DNA of 64,000 nt from Rugosimonospora africana (GTDB taxonomy: Bacteria; Actinomycetota; Actinomycetes; Mycobacteriales; Micromonosporaceae). The stretch lies in contig NZ_BONZ01000050.1 in the NCBI RefSeq assembly GCF_016862975.1, positions 121,068-185,067 of the forward strand, in the 5' to 3' direction. The position numbers and the translations under genes are program-made. The notes under the pieces were generated by a model. It was given only the letters and a program-made list of their open reading frames with translations. It did not search any database and was not told the origin of the DNA. Positions 9,301 to 15,440 of this stretch are shown here, one piece after another. How positions within the stretch are numbered: the stretch's first letter is position 1; each line of letters opens with the position of its first letter.

Positions 9301-11716
9301 CGGCGGGGCGACGGTGCTGCTGCCGCCCGCGCCGGTCACAGTCACCGTCGAGTTCGCGGCGGCAGGTCCGTTCGACACCGCCGCCTGCCCGCTCACGGTC
9401 GCGTTGCGGCTGCGGCGGCCGGACCGGTTGGTCGACCCGGACCTGCGGGACGGACCCGCGGAACGGGCCGACGCCGCGGTGCCGCCCCAGTTCACCGTGG
9501 ACGGTACGGGTCGCGCCCAGACCCGTACCCTCGCCGCGTTCGCCGAGGCGTTCCACACGGCCCTTCCCGACCTGCGGCTGGCCACCGGTTCGGCGGGCGA
9601 CGCCGACCTGTGGATGGTCAACTTCGGCGCCGGCGGGCTGTCCCGGGTACATGTCGGCCAGCAGCGCGGGCCGGGCGGCTCGCCGGTGCCGCCGCGCAGC
9701 TTCGCGATCCGTCCGCTGTACCGCGAGTTGCAGACCCGGCTGGGGGTCGCGCTGAACGCCCTGGACGAGCAGGGGCGCCTGATCCCGGGGCCGACGGTCG
9801 ACATCCAGGCCGTCGACGTCGAGGTGTGGGCGAGACGATTCCTGCGCGACCTCGACACCGTCCTGTCGGTCGGATACGCCTGCGGGCTGTTCGCCGATCC
9901 GGCGGCCCGCCCGGCACTCGGCCGGCTGCTCACTGTCAAGAGCACCCTGACGCACGCCGTCGCCAGTGGCGTCGCGGAGATCCTGCGGCCCGGCGTCGCC
10001 ACGCCGGACCAGCACGAGGCCGCGCGCCAGGCCATCCGCGACCGCCTCGCCGTCGAACTCGCGCCCGGGTACGACACCGCCGCACTGGTGCAGTACGACG
10101 CGACGGTGCAATCGCCGTGGACAAGGGGAGACCAGTCGCCGCCGGCCCGGCTGCTCGGTACCGCGTCACCGACCGCTGCCGCGGCGGTGCCGTACCAGCT
10201 GACCGCCGCGAAGACCGCCCTGGACCGGCCGGAGAGCCCGGTCACCTTCCCGCTGTCCGTGGACGACCCGCCGAGCCACCGTTCGGTCACCGTGGACCTG
10301 GACTACGACGTGACCCACCTGGAACACGACATCGCTGTCATCGGCAGCACCGGCTACCCGTCCTCGCGATGGCTCACGTTCTATCCTCCGCTGATCGGTA
10401 CGCATCGGCCGCCCGCCCTGCACACGGCGCTCGGCCAGGCTCGCATCCCGATCCCGTTGCGCACCTACCCGGTGCTGCCCGAAATCATCGGCCAGTCCGC
10501 CGATCCGACCGTGCCCGGGCGCCCCCGGGTCGAACAGGCGGCGCACTGGACGTACGGGGTGACCTACGCGCACGAGCACGCCGCTCAGGACGAGGTGCAA
10601 CTGACCGTCGCGGTCAACGTCGCGCCCGCCGCCGCGCGGCCGTCCTCCGCCGACGACATGGTCACCGCGCTGGCCCGCTACCAGGCCGTGGCCGACCCGC
10701 TGCTGGACCTGTTGGCCGCGTACGGGGGCGCCGACGGCGGTCGTGGCGCGATGGCCGGCGCCCCCACCCCGGCGCTGTCACTTGCCCAACTCGCCGAGGA
10801 CGTCGCCGAGTGTTGGCAGAAACACAACTGGCCACAATCCTCGCCGGCGACGGCCGACCCGCTCACCTACCGGTACGGAATCTCGGTCAGCGCCCGTGTC
10901 GAACCCGACGGCGCCGCGGTCCTGTCGGCCGTGCACCTGCGCCTGAAGCAGCCCACCGCCGGCCCGGCCGGTGACTGGCCCGAGATCGTCGCCCACACAC
11001 CCGAGGGCACCGACGTGGTCCTGGTGCCGCAGCAGCCCGTCAACGAGGTCCGGGACTACCTGGTGCCGTCCGTGGTGCCGCGGGCCGAGAGGGTGCGGCT
11101 GACGCTGCGCTGGCCCGGCCTGCACGCGGCCCGATTCCAGAACGCTCGGGCGAGTATGTCCGTGTCCCGCAACGAATTCCTGCTCGGGCGGGACATGCCG
11201 CCGACGAACGGGGCGTTCGTGTTCCAGACCGCCGAGGTGACCGCGCCCGCGCCGGCCAGTCCGGTACTGATCCGCTCGGAGCCCATCGACATCGGCATCG
11301 ATCCGCCGCGCGGCGACGTCGGCGCGGCACTCGAAGACGCGCTGCGCGAACTCACCGGCGCCGCGGCGGTGCACGTGACCGTCTGCGCCTGGTACGGCTT
11401 CGATCTGGTGCCGCCGGCAAGGGGCGCCGGGCGCCGGATCGACCCGGTGGACGCCGCGACGTTGAGTACCCGCGTGCCGGTGACGCTGCTGCCGCATCGC
11501 GCCTACCAGCCCGGCATCGGCGGCCTGGTCGCGGCGCGACTGCAAGACTGGCTGCGGGCCAACGTCCAGCCCCCGTACCCGCCGGGACGGCAGTGGCTGT
11601 TCAGCGTCACCGTCCACGCCAGCCTGTCCCAGACGTACGACCGGCCGCTGGTGGTCGTCGAACAGCTCCGGTACGGCGTCTTCACCACCCTGTTCCGGAG
11701 CGGCCGAGGATCGTGA
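392..11716 (+). CDS. Giant LysM-repeat protein (~3,774 aa)
   Basis: The frame stays open for over 11 kb. I chose the GTG at 392 because it overlaps the upstream stop (GTGA); upstream codons in this frame lie inside the previous gene. No N-terminal signal peptide is visible. Residues ~1-1100 are a repetitive, amphipathic, all-beta-looking region (alternating hydrophobic residues, DLxLxL-type patterns). Residues ~1153-1216 form a very Arg-rich linker. From ~1456 to ~1690 and from ~2494 to ~2977 there are LysM-like units with the YxVxxGDTLxxIA core (for example at 1456, 1531, 1657 and near 2780), several of them degenerate. The last ~700 residues are unlike anything I recognise. LysM modules usually bind peptidoglycan or chitin-type glycans; in phage-tail-like machines they occur in baseplate parts. 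The size and arrangement are unusual. A structural or envelope-contacting role is inference. Confidence 0.85.
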   Translation: MTASLERVYQQLGERINQDDRIDLVAAAGQPDLGGLGTALAVLRIGQRYELTGADLHQDSQRVTLTGDGSFGLPGATAGRTVVVVATLEYTIVQQRGRFTLSLALPDDGSGSPRGAGRAEPDWSTAGWRFGDTFANLPDCEMFVDQTVRPMPSYLRDLPLRGAALNAIAVEGGPAELRLTGELPLSPALQPYADFFGPWPLRLDGPVVLPSTVDGVPDFGLVATSPRPPVVAGPIRLDEFGLKLVCVPARGVPPKETEPRSELQAVARLRLGDDPPVTGAAHVPLLSADRLWRLVVEFGESAPTLGDGFVGIARAFGLDGVAGFSAPPGVRALTDFQFRGLDVGIVPPGVPGALRPRHVEVALVSDHTWTLPVPFLRVTRLGMSWLVGWRDATTPHYLVGRFFGDLLLTTGSGPDDHVVLSLTATFPDFAVAARLSEGTIPLRAMLSHFLGVPPPPGPELWVTGLSLAADPTTRTVEGDASLTTDLHLDLPGDIRITLVGVYAWFSAGTSVSGGLGGEVSLAGTQPPGAVDPRLALIATYDDDRWVFSGGLTSGSVIDLTALVAKFAGAPPPAEFQLLLTRLWASFTMGTGAYEFSGAIATRWAPAILGDTAIAVSASLDIAHAAGQPHTDARLAGQFQVAGFALSAAVDLTAGEVTYVFEVSFGDVWISAEIAWIGENDDRRQIITIQIGGITLGDIIEYLVSLVAPTLGFKLEPPWDLLGRIDLSRFMLVIDPARAAVELTYRASIVLPTMTLTGIGVRAQRVNGKPTVMMVLHRAGQPSLDWDVLSDAPPATPGEGADLIQLNYLGVGQRVRLRDEQPTTLREAIVLLSRRLLEPDDPDKNPVDQPSGGGMRFDADAGWLVGLDLTLAGTVDLALVLADPYLYGLAVSLTGAKADALAGLRFDILYHKVSADVGLFRAELELPEALRRFQLGAVSVTLGVLVVEVFTNGDFRIDLGFPHQGDFTRSFAFEVLPLLGRGGIVVAKLSAATSGRTPAIGNGTFSPVLELGIGFTVGVGKEFRAGSLSGGAYVEVAALFDGVFAWFNPTDASASTDVYHWVSALVGIHGKVYAQLDLSVLKIAVTVEAWAEANVILEAYRASEVRYSVRFEVNAGLTIGTFTIPLSFSTSVEDSFTIGADRPTPWLLASGTDRGSQARRRASIAAPLGRMPRRRVETLHRAEALRRSRTRHRPAGDRMAPSWDPRRRVFPDAPRTATLVLQPLLSVTDVPLSWSPPAPPEPDRPRHRAALMLVAPNGTEAGQRQFVQFVEALLRWAISAVAEADEGTVVTAAQLRALAEELASPAASDGPFRIDNLVAFFRTNLHIEISGRPAPDAEAAPTGTVMPIPPFLTLRSPQAGDAGRDLATYRPVGPYYLWGAARHAASLTPTPPPDDPAPPDDPATYRSYATYLFQDWCLMVARSAVDAAVGGLNRWPVRQTAPVSLRDVAGQFPAVDVPYLVRSGDTVESVAAALGASPAELRYLNENLDQRLAETLAGGELTVALGVSPESVAIDNAMVAIDATGDLDLGTIDYQVGAGDTLTSIAGSFNSRPPRSLFSAGLADPLATDRQLLAAYARLAMPAVRYANPNSAATLLVAAVFFTRYHPLTEVEFSGWYATAVFTLNAEDIDWGPGEPVPPGSVLLVPAAYNDADDGRARPYTAVPGDTISSIARALALVQLFGSGQQGPAGWPDFRDDVTPVAGGVDIPATPVPILPRESLADLADRLLTSAGNLDTLLAYVADEPILAPLAVVPVPDVRVRAAGRSLAWLSERLGLSVEDAGRRLAAQTLFDAGTPLSIAHLLVHRVDDLVAAVLDDASEVIGARSARSLLSGTRLPAPVPDRDGRAAATGPLTAIVDLTGQQFPAPAPDRDRRDAVALELTATADAGNEDWLTVPGELVYRYTNADLIEQYPAASLGITPVAGQGPAPLPVAEPMPRTYGLDHRIEVQTPERIPLPPVDPPDGAGDDPVKAPQPGGVSAWPLPAALIAYADTHRQTRFDLARAARRPDAPGDPDLVTGWTFATLIPLRLRRLPGVPHRYELIGVEPAARDPLLHLWERHSLEETRVFLAVRPAPDAGHPGGLAVLDAAPERTFVVRANQSKQTAPPGRLAPAAATAPFADLDAPMDFLRLLWEGSVVGGAGYAVGFATGDGSDLPPSAFDDDGVAALSLLILTEEEWEPAPDGRPVRPYQTCALVPAGLDPSVTALWVEAADDTDTTVEPVMPQGSAGFGLTLEPAPEGDDPRPRLLRLFSLVRYAIPDAPFQLPDAGLAVWPLADDGLRLPRWRRARQDRRRRAGRAVAGDPEPDLWRYEQVVPLNRSGPASPCPAVPGLPPPADDPYRGVGATAVVHLGLTDVLGNVTTLSGGTNGTVTLPVGYTDAVLGATSWPGVTMAYRVDRGPGGIRLRLTVANQPATTMPGLGATAATSAAEVARAAGQFARAYYQLADTRTQAAVVTSLRQDPDGEPAVLPADSGGLWRFCAAGYLASTAASAVTPAYAGGTIAEIIHGYGVGEHLIAAVNAGRPAAEILGTDPIVPAFQVTGDGDSAADVLARLPAGWPRPGSGSDLLRLPHNSALPLRTGAVLRMAASPVAVGPSPASLATVADRYNTSPGLLATDNAGTPGILVADFTVEFEGVSIPVGTRTLNDIVAVFRELGVVCDAATLGEANAERSGMLVAGTTLTTTHYTARPADTIADNGSHADLAASNGDTGGIYPAGTLVSLGTFDPARVGVEPDETLDEYAGRFGCPPGRLLSANADRPLTGTPVLVPGAVRLPEPGAAHVPYTVRAGDTLAALAALFAIDPLVLAQQNAAMPGTLAPARTVVIIIDGVRYEQETVAGDSLASLHRRFAAQHAGITLTDIVAAIATTPGYLVAEALLSAPAPRLPGTVPLSPDAAAAAFGLDPVALCTANAAVLGLIQPGVEVIANNGDTRVVTGSDDTLNSLTARFAAEDVTVDIAGIVADNRRSALLRGGATVLLPPAPVTVTVEFAAAGPFDTAACPLTVALRLRRPDRLVDPDLRDGPAERADAAVPPQFTVDGTGRAQTRTLAAFAEAFHTALPDLRLATGSAGDADLWMVNFGAGGLSRVHVGQQRGPGGSPVPPRSFAIRPLYRELQTRLGVALNALDEQGRLIPGPTVDIQAVDVEVWARRFLRDLDTVLSVGYACGLFADPAARPALGRLLTVKSTLTHAVASGVAEILRPGVATPDQHEAARQAIRDRLAVELAPGYDTAALVQYDATVQSPWTRGDQSPPARLLGTASPTAAAAVPYQLTAAKTALDRPESPVTFPLSVDDPPSHRSVTVDLDYDVTHLEHDIAVIGSTGYPSSRWLTFYPPLIGTHRPPALHTALGQARIPIPLRTYPVLPEIIGQSADPTVPGRPRVEQAAHWTYGVTYAHEHAAQDEVQLTVAVNVAPAAARPSSADDMVTALARYQAVADPLLDLLAAYGGADGGRGAMAGAPTPALSLAQLAEDVAECWQKHNWPQSSPATADPLTYRYGISVSARVEPDGAAVLSAVHLRLKQPTAGPAGDWPEIVAHTPEGTDVVLVPQQPVNEVRDYLVPSVVPRAERVRLTLRWPGLHAARFQNARASMSVSRNEFLLGRDMPPTNGAFVFQTAEVTAPAPASPVLIRSEPIDIGIDPPRGDVGAALEDALRELTGAAAVHVTVCAWYGFDLVPPARGAGRRIDPVDAATLSTRVPVTLLPHRAYQPGIGGLVAARLQDWLRANVQPPYPPGRQWLFSVTVHASLSQTYDRPLVVVEQLRYGVFTTLFRSGRGS
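4757..5450 (+). repeat. LysM-like repeat array 1 (in giant gene)
   Basis: Three LysM-like units are visible by translation. The first is the clearest (YLVRSGDTVESVA, followed by the typical LNEN segment). The second begins near YQVGAGDTLTSIA and the third near YTAVPGDTISSIA. A weaker, diverged unit may follow at about 5,660. They repeat at protein level, not as DNA direct repeats. Confidence 0.7.
7870..9330 (+). repeat. LysM-like repeat array 2 (in giant gene)
   Basis: A second block of about six units is spaced roughly 70-110 residues apart. The clearest is YTVRAGDTLAALA at about 8,738, with the QQNAA segment after it. Others keep only parts of the core, such as VAGDSLASLH near 8,900, DDTLNSL near 9,200 and EPDETLDEYA near 8,590. 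The degeneracy suggests old duplications and possible loss of glycan binding in some units. Confidence 0.55.
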
Positions 11717-11784
11717 CGACCGGGCGGTCACCGGCACGCGAGTCCGTCCATGCCCGATGCTCGTACGCCACTCGGGCCCCGCGG

Positions 11785-12234
11785 TCATGCCCGGGTGAAC
11801 TCCATGACCCAGTTGGACTCCCAGGTCTTTCCGCCGTCGGCGGAGAACTCCTGTTCCCAGCGGGCCGAGGCGGGTGTGATGTCGGACCAGATGAAGTGGG
11901 CCCTGATCGGCTTGCCGTCGTGGGTGTCGTCGCCGTAGAAGTCGCCGCGGCCGTCGGTGAAGGTACCCACGACCGGGGGGAAGAGCACGCCGGTGCGGCT
12001 GTTCGCCCAGTAGATGGACCACTCGGCGCGCTCGACGTCGAACAGCCGCAGCGTGAAGCCGCGGGTGCCGAGCGTCGGGAAGGTGATCTCTTCGGTGTTG
12101 CCGCCACCGTTGAAGATCGGCTGGCAGGTCGTGGTTCCGGGGAAGGTCTGCCAGTCGTCGGCGCCCGCGAACAGCGTCGCCAGCCGGCGGTTGACCACGT
12201 TCCATGAGCCGATGAAGAAGTCGAAGTCGTTCAC
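11785..12234 (-). CDS. Small lipocalin-like / DUF1579-type protein
   Basis: A 149-residue cytosolic protein beginning MNDFDFFIGSWNVVNRR. The FxxGxW start and the alternating beta pattern are typical of small lipocalin-like or DUF1579-type stress and detoxification proteins that form a ligand-holding barrel. There is no signal peptide and no membrane segment. It is divergent from a WYL-family regulator, and the ~60 bp between them contains a perfect palindrome, so it is probably the regulator's target. Its ligand is unknown. It converges with the giant LysM gene, with 68 bp between the stops and no clear hairpin. Confidence 0.75.
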   Translation of the reverse strand: MNDFDFFIGSWNVVNRRLATLFAGADDWQTFPGTTTCQPIFNGGGNTEEITFPTLGTRGFTLRLFDVERAEWSIYWANSRTGVLFPPVVGTFTDGRGDFYGDDTHDGKPIRAHFIWSDITPASARWEQEFSADGGKTWESNWVMEFTRA

Positions 12235-12256
12235 GGGAACGATCCTGAGGGACTAC

Positions 12257-12277
12257 CCCTGACATCTTCTGTCAGGG
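12257..12277. promoter_or_regulatory. Perfect palindrome, likely WYL-regulator operator
   Basis: CCCTGACA (12257-12264) and TGTCAGGG (12270-12277) form a perfect 8-bp inverted repeat with a 5-nt spacer. It lies between the divergent lipocalin-like gene and the WYL regulator gene, about 20 bp upstream of the regulator start. CTGACA-N5-TGTCAG is the kind of site expected for a dimeric DeoR/YafY-type regulator controlling itself and its neighbour. The operator role is inferred from position and symmetry. Confidence 0.7.
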
Positions 12278-12295
12278 TCTGGCAGACTCGGCGGA

Positions 12296-13273
12296 ATGCG
12301 CGCCAGTCGACTGCTGTCCCTACTGATGCTGCTGCAGAACCGTGGGCGGATGAGCGCGACGCAGCTGGCCACGGAGCTGGGCGTGACCGCCCGCACGATC
12401 TACCGGGACGTGGAGGCTCTGGCCACGGCGGGCGTACCCGTGTACGCCGAGCCCGGGCCCACCGGCGGTTACCAGCTGCTCGACGGTTACCGCACGCGGT
12501 TGACCGGGCTGACCGCCGACGAGGCGGAGTCGCTGTTCCTGACCGGGCTGCCTCAGCCGGCTGCCGAACTCGGCCTGGGCGCCCAGGTCGCCGCCGCCGA
12601 GCTGAAGCTGATGGCGGCGCTGCCCACCCCGTACCGGGACGCCTCGATGCGCATCCGGCAACGGTTCCACCTCGACGCGCCCGGCTGGTACCGCGAACCC
12701 GACGCCGTGCCGCACCTCCTCCCCGTCGCCGAGGCGCTCTGGCAGGACCGCGTCATCGAGGTGCGGTACCGCCGCTGGTCACCACGGCCCGGCGAGATCA
12801 CCCGACGACTGAACCCACTGGGTCTCGTCCTCAAAGCCGGGGTGTGGTATCTGATTGCCGCCAGACGCGGCCAGCCACGCACGTACCGCGTCTCGTCCAT
12901 CGTGCGGCTGCGGCCCCTCCCGGAACGCTTCACCCGACCCGACGGCTTCGACCTGGCCGCATTCTGGCGGGAACACGTCGAACGGTACGAGCGGTCCGAC
13001 ACCGACGAGGTTGCCGTCGTACGCCTCACCCCCAATGGGATCAAGGCCCTCCCCGACGTCCTCGGCCCGAAAGCCGCCCGCGTGGCGCTGGGCACGCTCG
13101 AACCCGCCGACCCGGACGGCTGGCAGCGCGCCACCATCCCGATGGAGAGCGTGCCACATGCCGCCGCGATCCTGCTCCGGCTCGGCGCCGACGCCCAGGC
13201 CCTCTCGCCTCCGGGCCTCGTCACGCACCTGACCGCCCACGTCCAGGGCATGGCTCGGCTCTATCCGGCCTGA
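12296..13273 (+). CDS. YafY/WYL-family transcriptional regulator
   Basis: A 325-residue regulator. Residues ~1-60 are a DeoR-type winged helix-turn-helix with the sequence SATQLATELGVTARTIYRDV. From ~130 onward there is a WYL domain, with the WYLIAAR motif near residue 185, and a C-terminal WCX-like segment. WYL domains sense small ligands and change DNA binding. It is divergent from the lipocalin-like gene, with a perfect palindrome between them, so local autoregulation and control of that neighbour is the simplest reading. The ATG at 12296 is preceded by only a weak GGCGGA ribosome site. The ligand is not predictable from sequence. Confidence 0.9.
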   Translation: MRASRLLSLLMLLQNRGRMSATQLATELGVTARTIYRDVEALATAGVPVYAEPGPTGGYQLLDGYRTRLTGLTADEAESLFLTGLPQPAAELGLGAQVAAAELKLMAALPTPYRDASMRIRQRFHLDAPGWYREPDAVPHLLPVAEALWQDRVIEVRYRRWSPRPGEITRRLNPLGLVLKAGVWYLIAARRGQPRTYRVSSIVRLRPLPERFTRPDGFDLAAFWREHVERYERSDTDEVAVVRLTPNGIKALPDVLGPKAARVALGTLEPADPDGWQRATIPMESVPHAAAILLRLGADAQALSPPGLVTHLTAHVQGMARLYPA

Positions 13274-13370
13274 ACCGGTACCCCGTTCGATCGCCTGACG
13301 CCGCGCCTCTGTTACGGCCGGGCGCCGCCGTGGCGTTTCCTTCTCAGATGCGTCTGAAGAGGAGGTTGGT

Positions 13371-13871
13371 ATGACGGCGTTCGACGAGTTTGTGGTGGCA
13401 CGGCTGCCGGCGCTGCTGCGCTGCGCCACCGCCATCGTCGGCGACCCCGAACTGGCTAAGGACATCGTCCAGGACGTGCTCGTCCGGGCACACCGGCGGT
13501 GGCGCCGGATCGAGGACATGGAGCAGCCGGAGCGGTACCTGCAACGGATGATCCTGTCCGACTACCTGTCGTGGCGGCGGAAGGTGACCCGGCGGGCCCG
13601 CCTGGCGGCCCGGTTCCCGGCCCGGCCGCCCGTCACCGAGGATCACGCGCACGCGTACGCCGAGCGCTCCGGTCTGTGGCCGCGACTGCTCGCGCTGCCG
13701 GCACGGCAACGGGCAGTCCTCGTGCTCGGCTACTACGAGGACCTTCCTGACATCGAGATAGCAGAGGTATTGGGCTGCTCGCCCGGCTCCGTGCGGGTGT
13801 ACCGCGCCAGGGCGCTGGCCGCCCTGAGGTTGGAGCTGTCCACGGTTGGCAGCGGAGAGGAGCGGAAATGA
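13371..13871 (+). CDS. ECF sigma factor, SigE-type family
   Basis: A 166-residue sigma-70 factor of the extracytoplasmic-function class. The sigma-2 region lies at ~10-75 (ATAIVGDPELAKDIVQDV), and the sigma-4 region with its helix-turn-helix at ~110-160 (LPDIEIAEVLGCSPGSVRVY). The length and the FDEFVVARLPALLR start match the SigE-family actinobacterial ECF factors. A strong GAGGAGG ribosome site precedes the ATG. The stop overlaps the start of the next gene (ATGA), which encodes a membrane protein placed as a cognate anti-sigma partner. It should direct core RNA polymerase to a stress regulon that usually includes its own promoter. Confidence 0.92.
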   Translation: MTAFDEFVVARLPALLRCATAIVGDPELAKDIVQDVLVRAHRRWRRIEDMEQPERYLQRMILSDYLSWRRKVTRRARLAARFPARPPVTEDHAHAYAERSGLWPRLLALPARQRAVLVLGYYEDLPDIEIAEVLGCSPGSVRVYRARALAALRLELSTVGSGEERK

Positions 13872-14947
13872 CCGAGACAGACAACGAGCTGTTGACAGCG
13901 GCGATCAGTGAAGGGGCCGCGCTCGCCCCGGACTCGCACGACGTGTTGAGGGCGGTGCGGGTGCGGGTGGCCCGCCAACAGCGGTTCCGCCGATCCGGTA
14001 TCGCCGTGGCAGGGGCGGTCGCGTCGGTGATCGCCGTGTTCGGTGCGGTGACCGTCGTTCAGAAGTGGCCGGGTGGATCGCTGGACACGGCGGCGCACGG
14101 CCCCGGGGGCGTCATGCCGGTACCCGCGCAGCAGTGCACCCTGACGTTCGGCTGGCTGCCGCCGGGGCTGAAGTCTCCGGTGCGCAGCTGCGGACCGGAC
14201 GGCGAGAACGTGGGGTACCCGATGGACGGCGGCAACTACCTCAGCGTCGGGATGCTCAACGCCTCCTGGCAGCCGACGCTCGACGCGGCCGGCCTGCAAC
14301 AGATCGAGGTCGGCGGCCGGCCCGCGGCGATCTGCTCGAAGCCGACCCGGACCGCCATCACCTTCCAACTCCCCTCCGGCCACTGGGTTCAGTTGGAGTA
14401 CGGGAACGGTCTGCCGGGCTCCTCCTCGTCGGGAGCCCAGCAGACGACGCTGCGCAATGACGCACTGGCCATCGCGAACGGCATGTCGGAGGGTACCGCC
14501 GACGACGTCCAGGTCGCCTTCGCCCCCGGATACCTGCCCGCGGACATGAGCCTGGCCGGCGTCGGTACCGGCACCACGCCCGGCACCGGGCAACTCCACT
14601 ACGGCGACGGCAGCGGGGCCGTGACCAAAGTCGAGGTGGGCGGAGGGACGGACGGACTCACGGACATCATGCCGGTCTCCGATGACCGCCACACCCTCAG
14701 CATCTCGCTCCTCTCGCCCGACCCCGGCCTCATGAGCCACTCCGCGAACCCGGTCGGTCGCCTGGGGAACCTGACCATCTACTCGATCAACCAGGGCACG
14801 GCGGTCCTGGTACCCGGATTCCACGGCGCCACCCTCGAGGTGGCGACCTCCGCCGTCAGGTACGTCAATTCGACCGAGCCCCCCGGCGGGGCCCTGTCCA
14901 CCGACGAACTGATCAAGATCGCTCAGCACATCCAATGGTTCGGCTGA
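13868..14947 (+). CDS. Membrane protein, probable anti-sigma partner
   Basis: A 359-residue protein with a short charged cytosolic N-terminus (~38 residues), one transmembrane helix at ~39-60 (AVAGAVASVIAVFGAV) and a ~295-residue extracytoplasmic part. Its start overlaps the ECF sigma factor stop by 4 nt, so the two are co-translated. This gene order is the usual one for SigE-type sigma factors and their membrane regulators. No zinc-binding HxxxCxxC motif is seen in the N-terminus, so any sigma binding would be through a non-ZAS contact. The external domain has no family I recognise; sensing envelope stress is inferred. Confidence 0.75.
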   Translation: MTETDNELLTAAISEGAALAPDSHDVLRAVRVRVARQQRFRRSGIAVAGAVASVIAVFGAVTVVQKWPGGSLDTAAHGPGGVMPVPAQQCTLTFGWLPPGLKSPVRSCGPDGENVGYPMDGGNYLSVGMLNASWQPTLDAAGLQQIEVGGRPAAICSKPTRTAITFQLPSGHWVQLEYGNGLPGSSSSGAQQTTLRNDALAIANGMSEGTADDVQVAFAPGYLPADMSLAGVGTGTTPGTGQLHYGDGSGAVTKVEVGGGTDGLTDIMPVSDDRHTLSISLLSPDPGLMSHSANPVGRLGNLTIYSINQGTAVLVPGFHGATLEVATSAVRYVNSTEPPGGALSTDELIKIAQHIQWFG

Positions 14948-15440
14948 CACCAATGGATTCTCCCCGGCTACTGGAGACATCCGGGGACGCACGGCAACAT
15001 CGGACGGGCGCGCGGGCCGGGTAAAGCAAGGGCGGAGGGAAAGCGGACCTCATCCCGGGGCCCGAGCGCCGCCGGAGGCACGATCCGGGTCGGGTAGGGC
15101 CTCCGGCCCTACCCGACCCGGAGACTCAGCCGTTCGGTCGACTACCCGCCACGAGTCGCGGGCAGTACCTCGCGGCCATGCCAAGCATCGCGGACGCGGA
15201 GATCCGGCGACAGTTCAAACGTGACCTGGTGCGGCTGCCTTCTCGCTAGCCACGCCCGAAGCCCGGCGGTGCCGCTCATCGGCGCCGACGCTGATGCCGA
15301 CCGCTACTGGCATACCTCGACTGGACAGGCAAGACGTTGCACCGCTGGACCGGGATGTGGCACTTGATTATCCAGGCTTGCCGCCGCACTTGGCGTGCCG
15401 TCGACAACGGTGGAGGAATGGCCCGATCGGACCAGCCCGG
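14948..15440. other. Intergenic stretch, no gene supported
   Basis: About 490 bp between two convergent genes. It contains a weak 7-bp hairpin (14961-14987) just after the anti-sigma-like gene and a strong 15-bp hairpin at 15086-15120. A 23-codon frame beginning at about 15178 lacks a ribosome site and is not supported. Confidence 0.6.
15086..15120. terminator. Perfect 15-bp hairpin, convergent terminator
   Basis: A 15-bp perfect stem (CGGGTCGGGTAGGGC paired with its complement) closes a 5-nt loop. There is no T-tract, as is common in high-GC actinobacteria. It lies between the convergent anti-sigma-like and caspase-like genes and could stop transcription from both sides. Confidence 0.7.

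Noticed and set aside
10778..12265. 495-codon minus-strand frame over the end of the giant gene and the lipocalin-like gene
   Set aside because: It is a shadow of two better supported genes in other frames.
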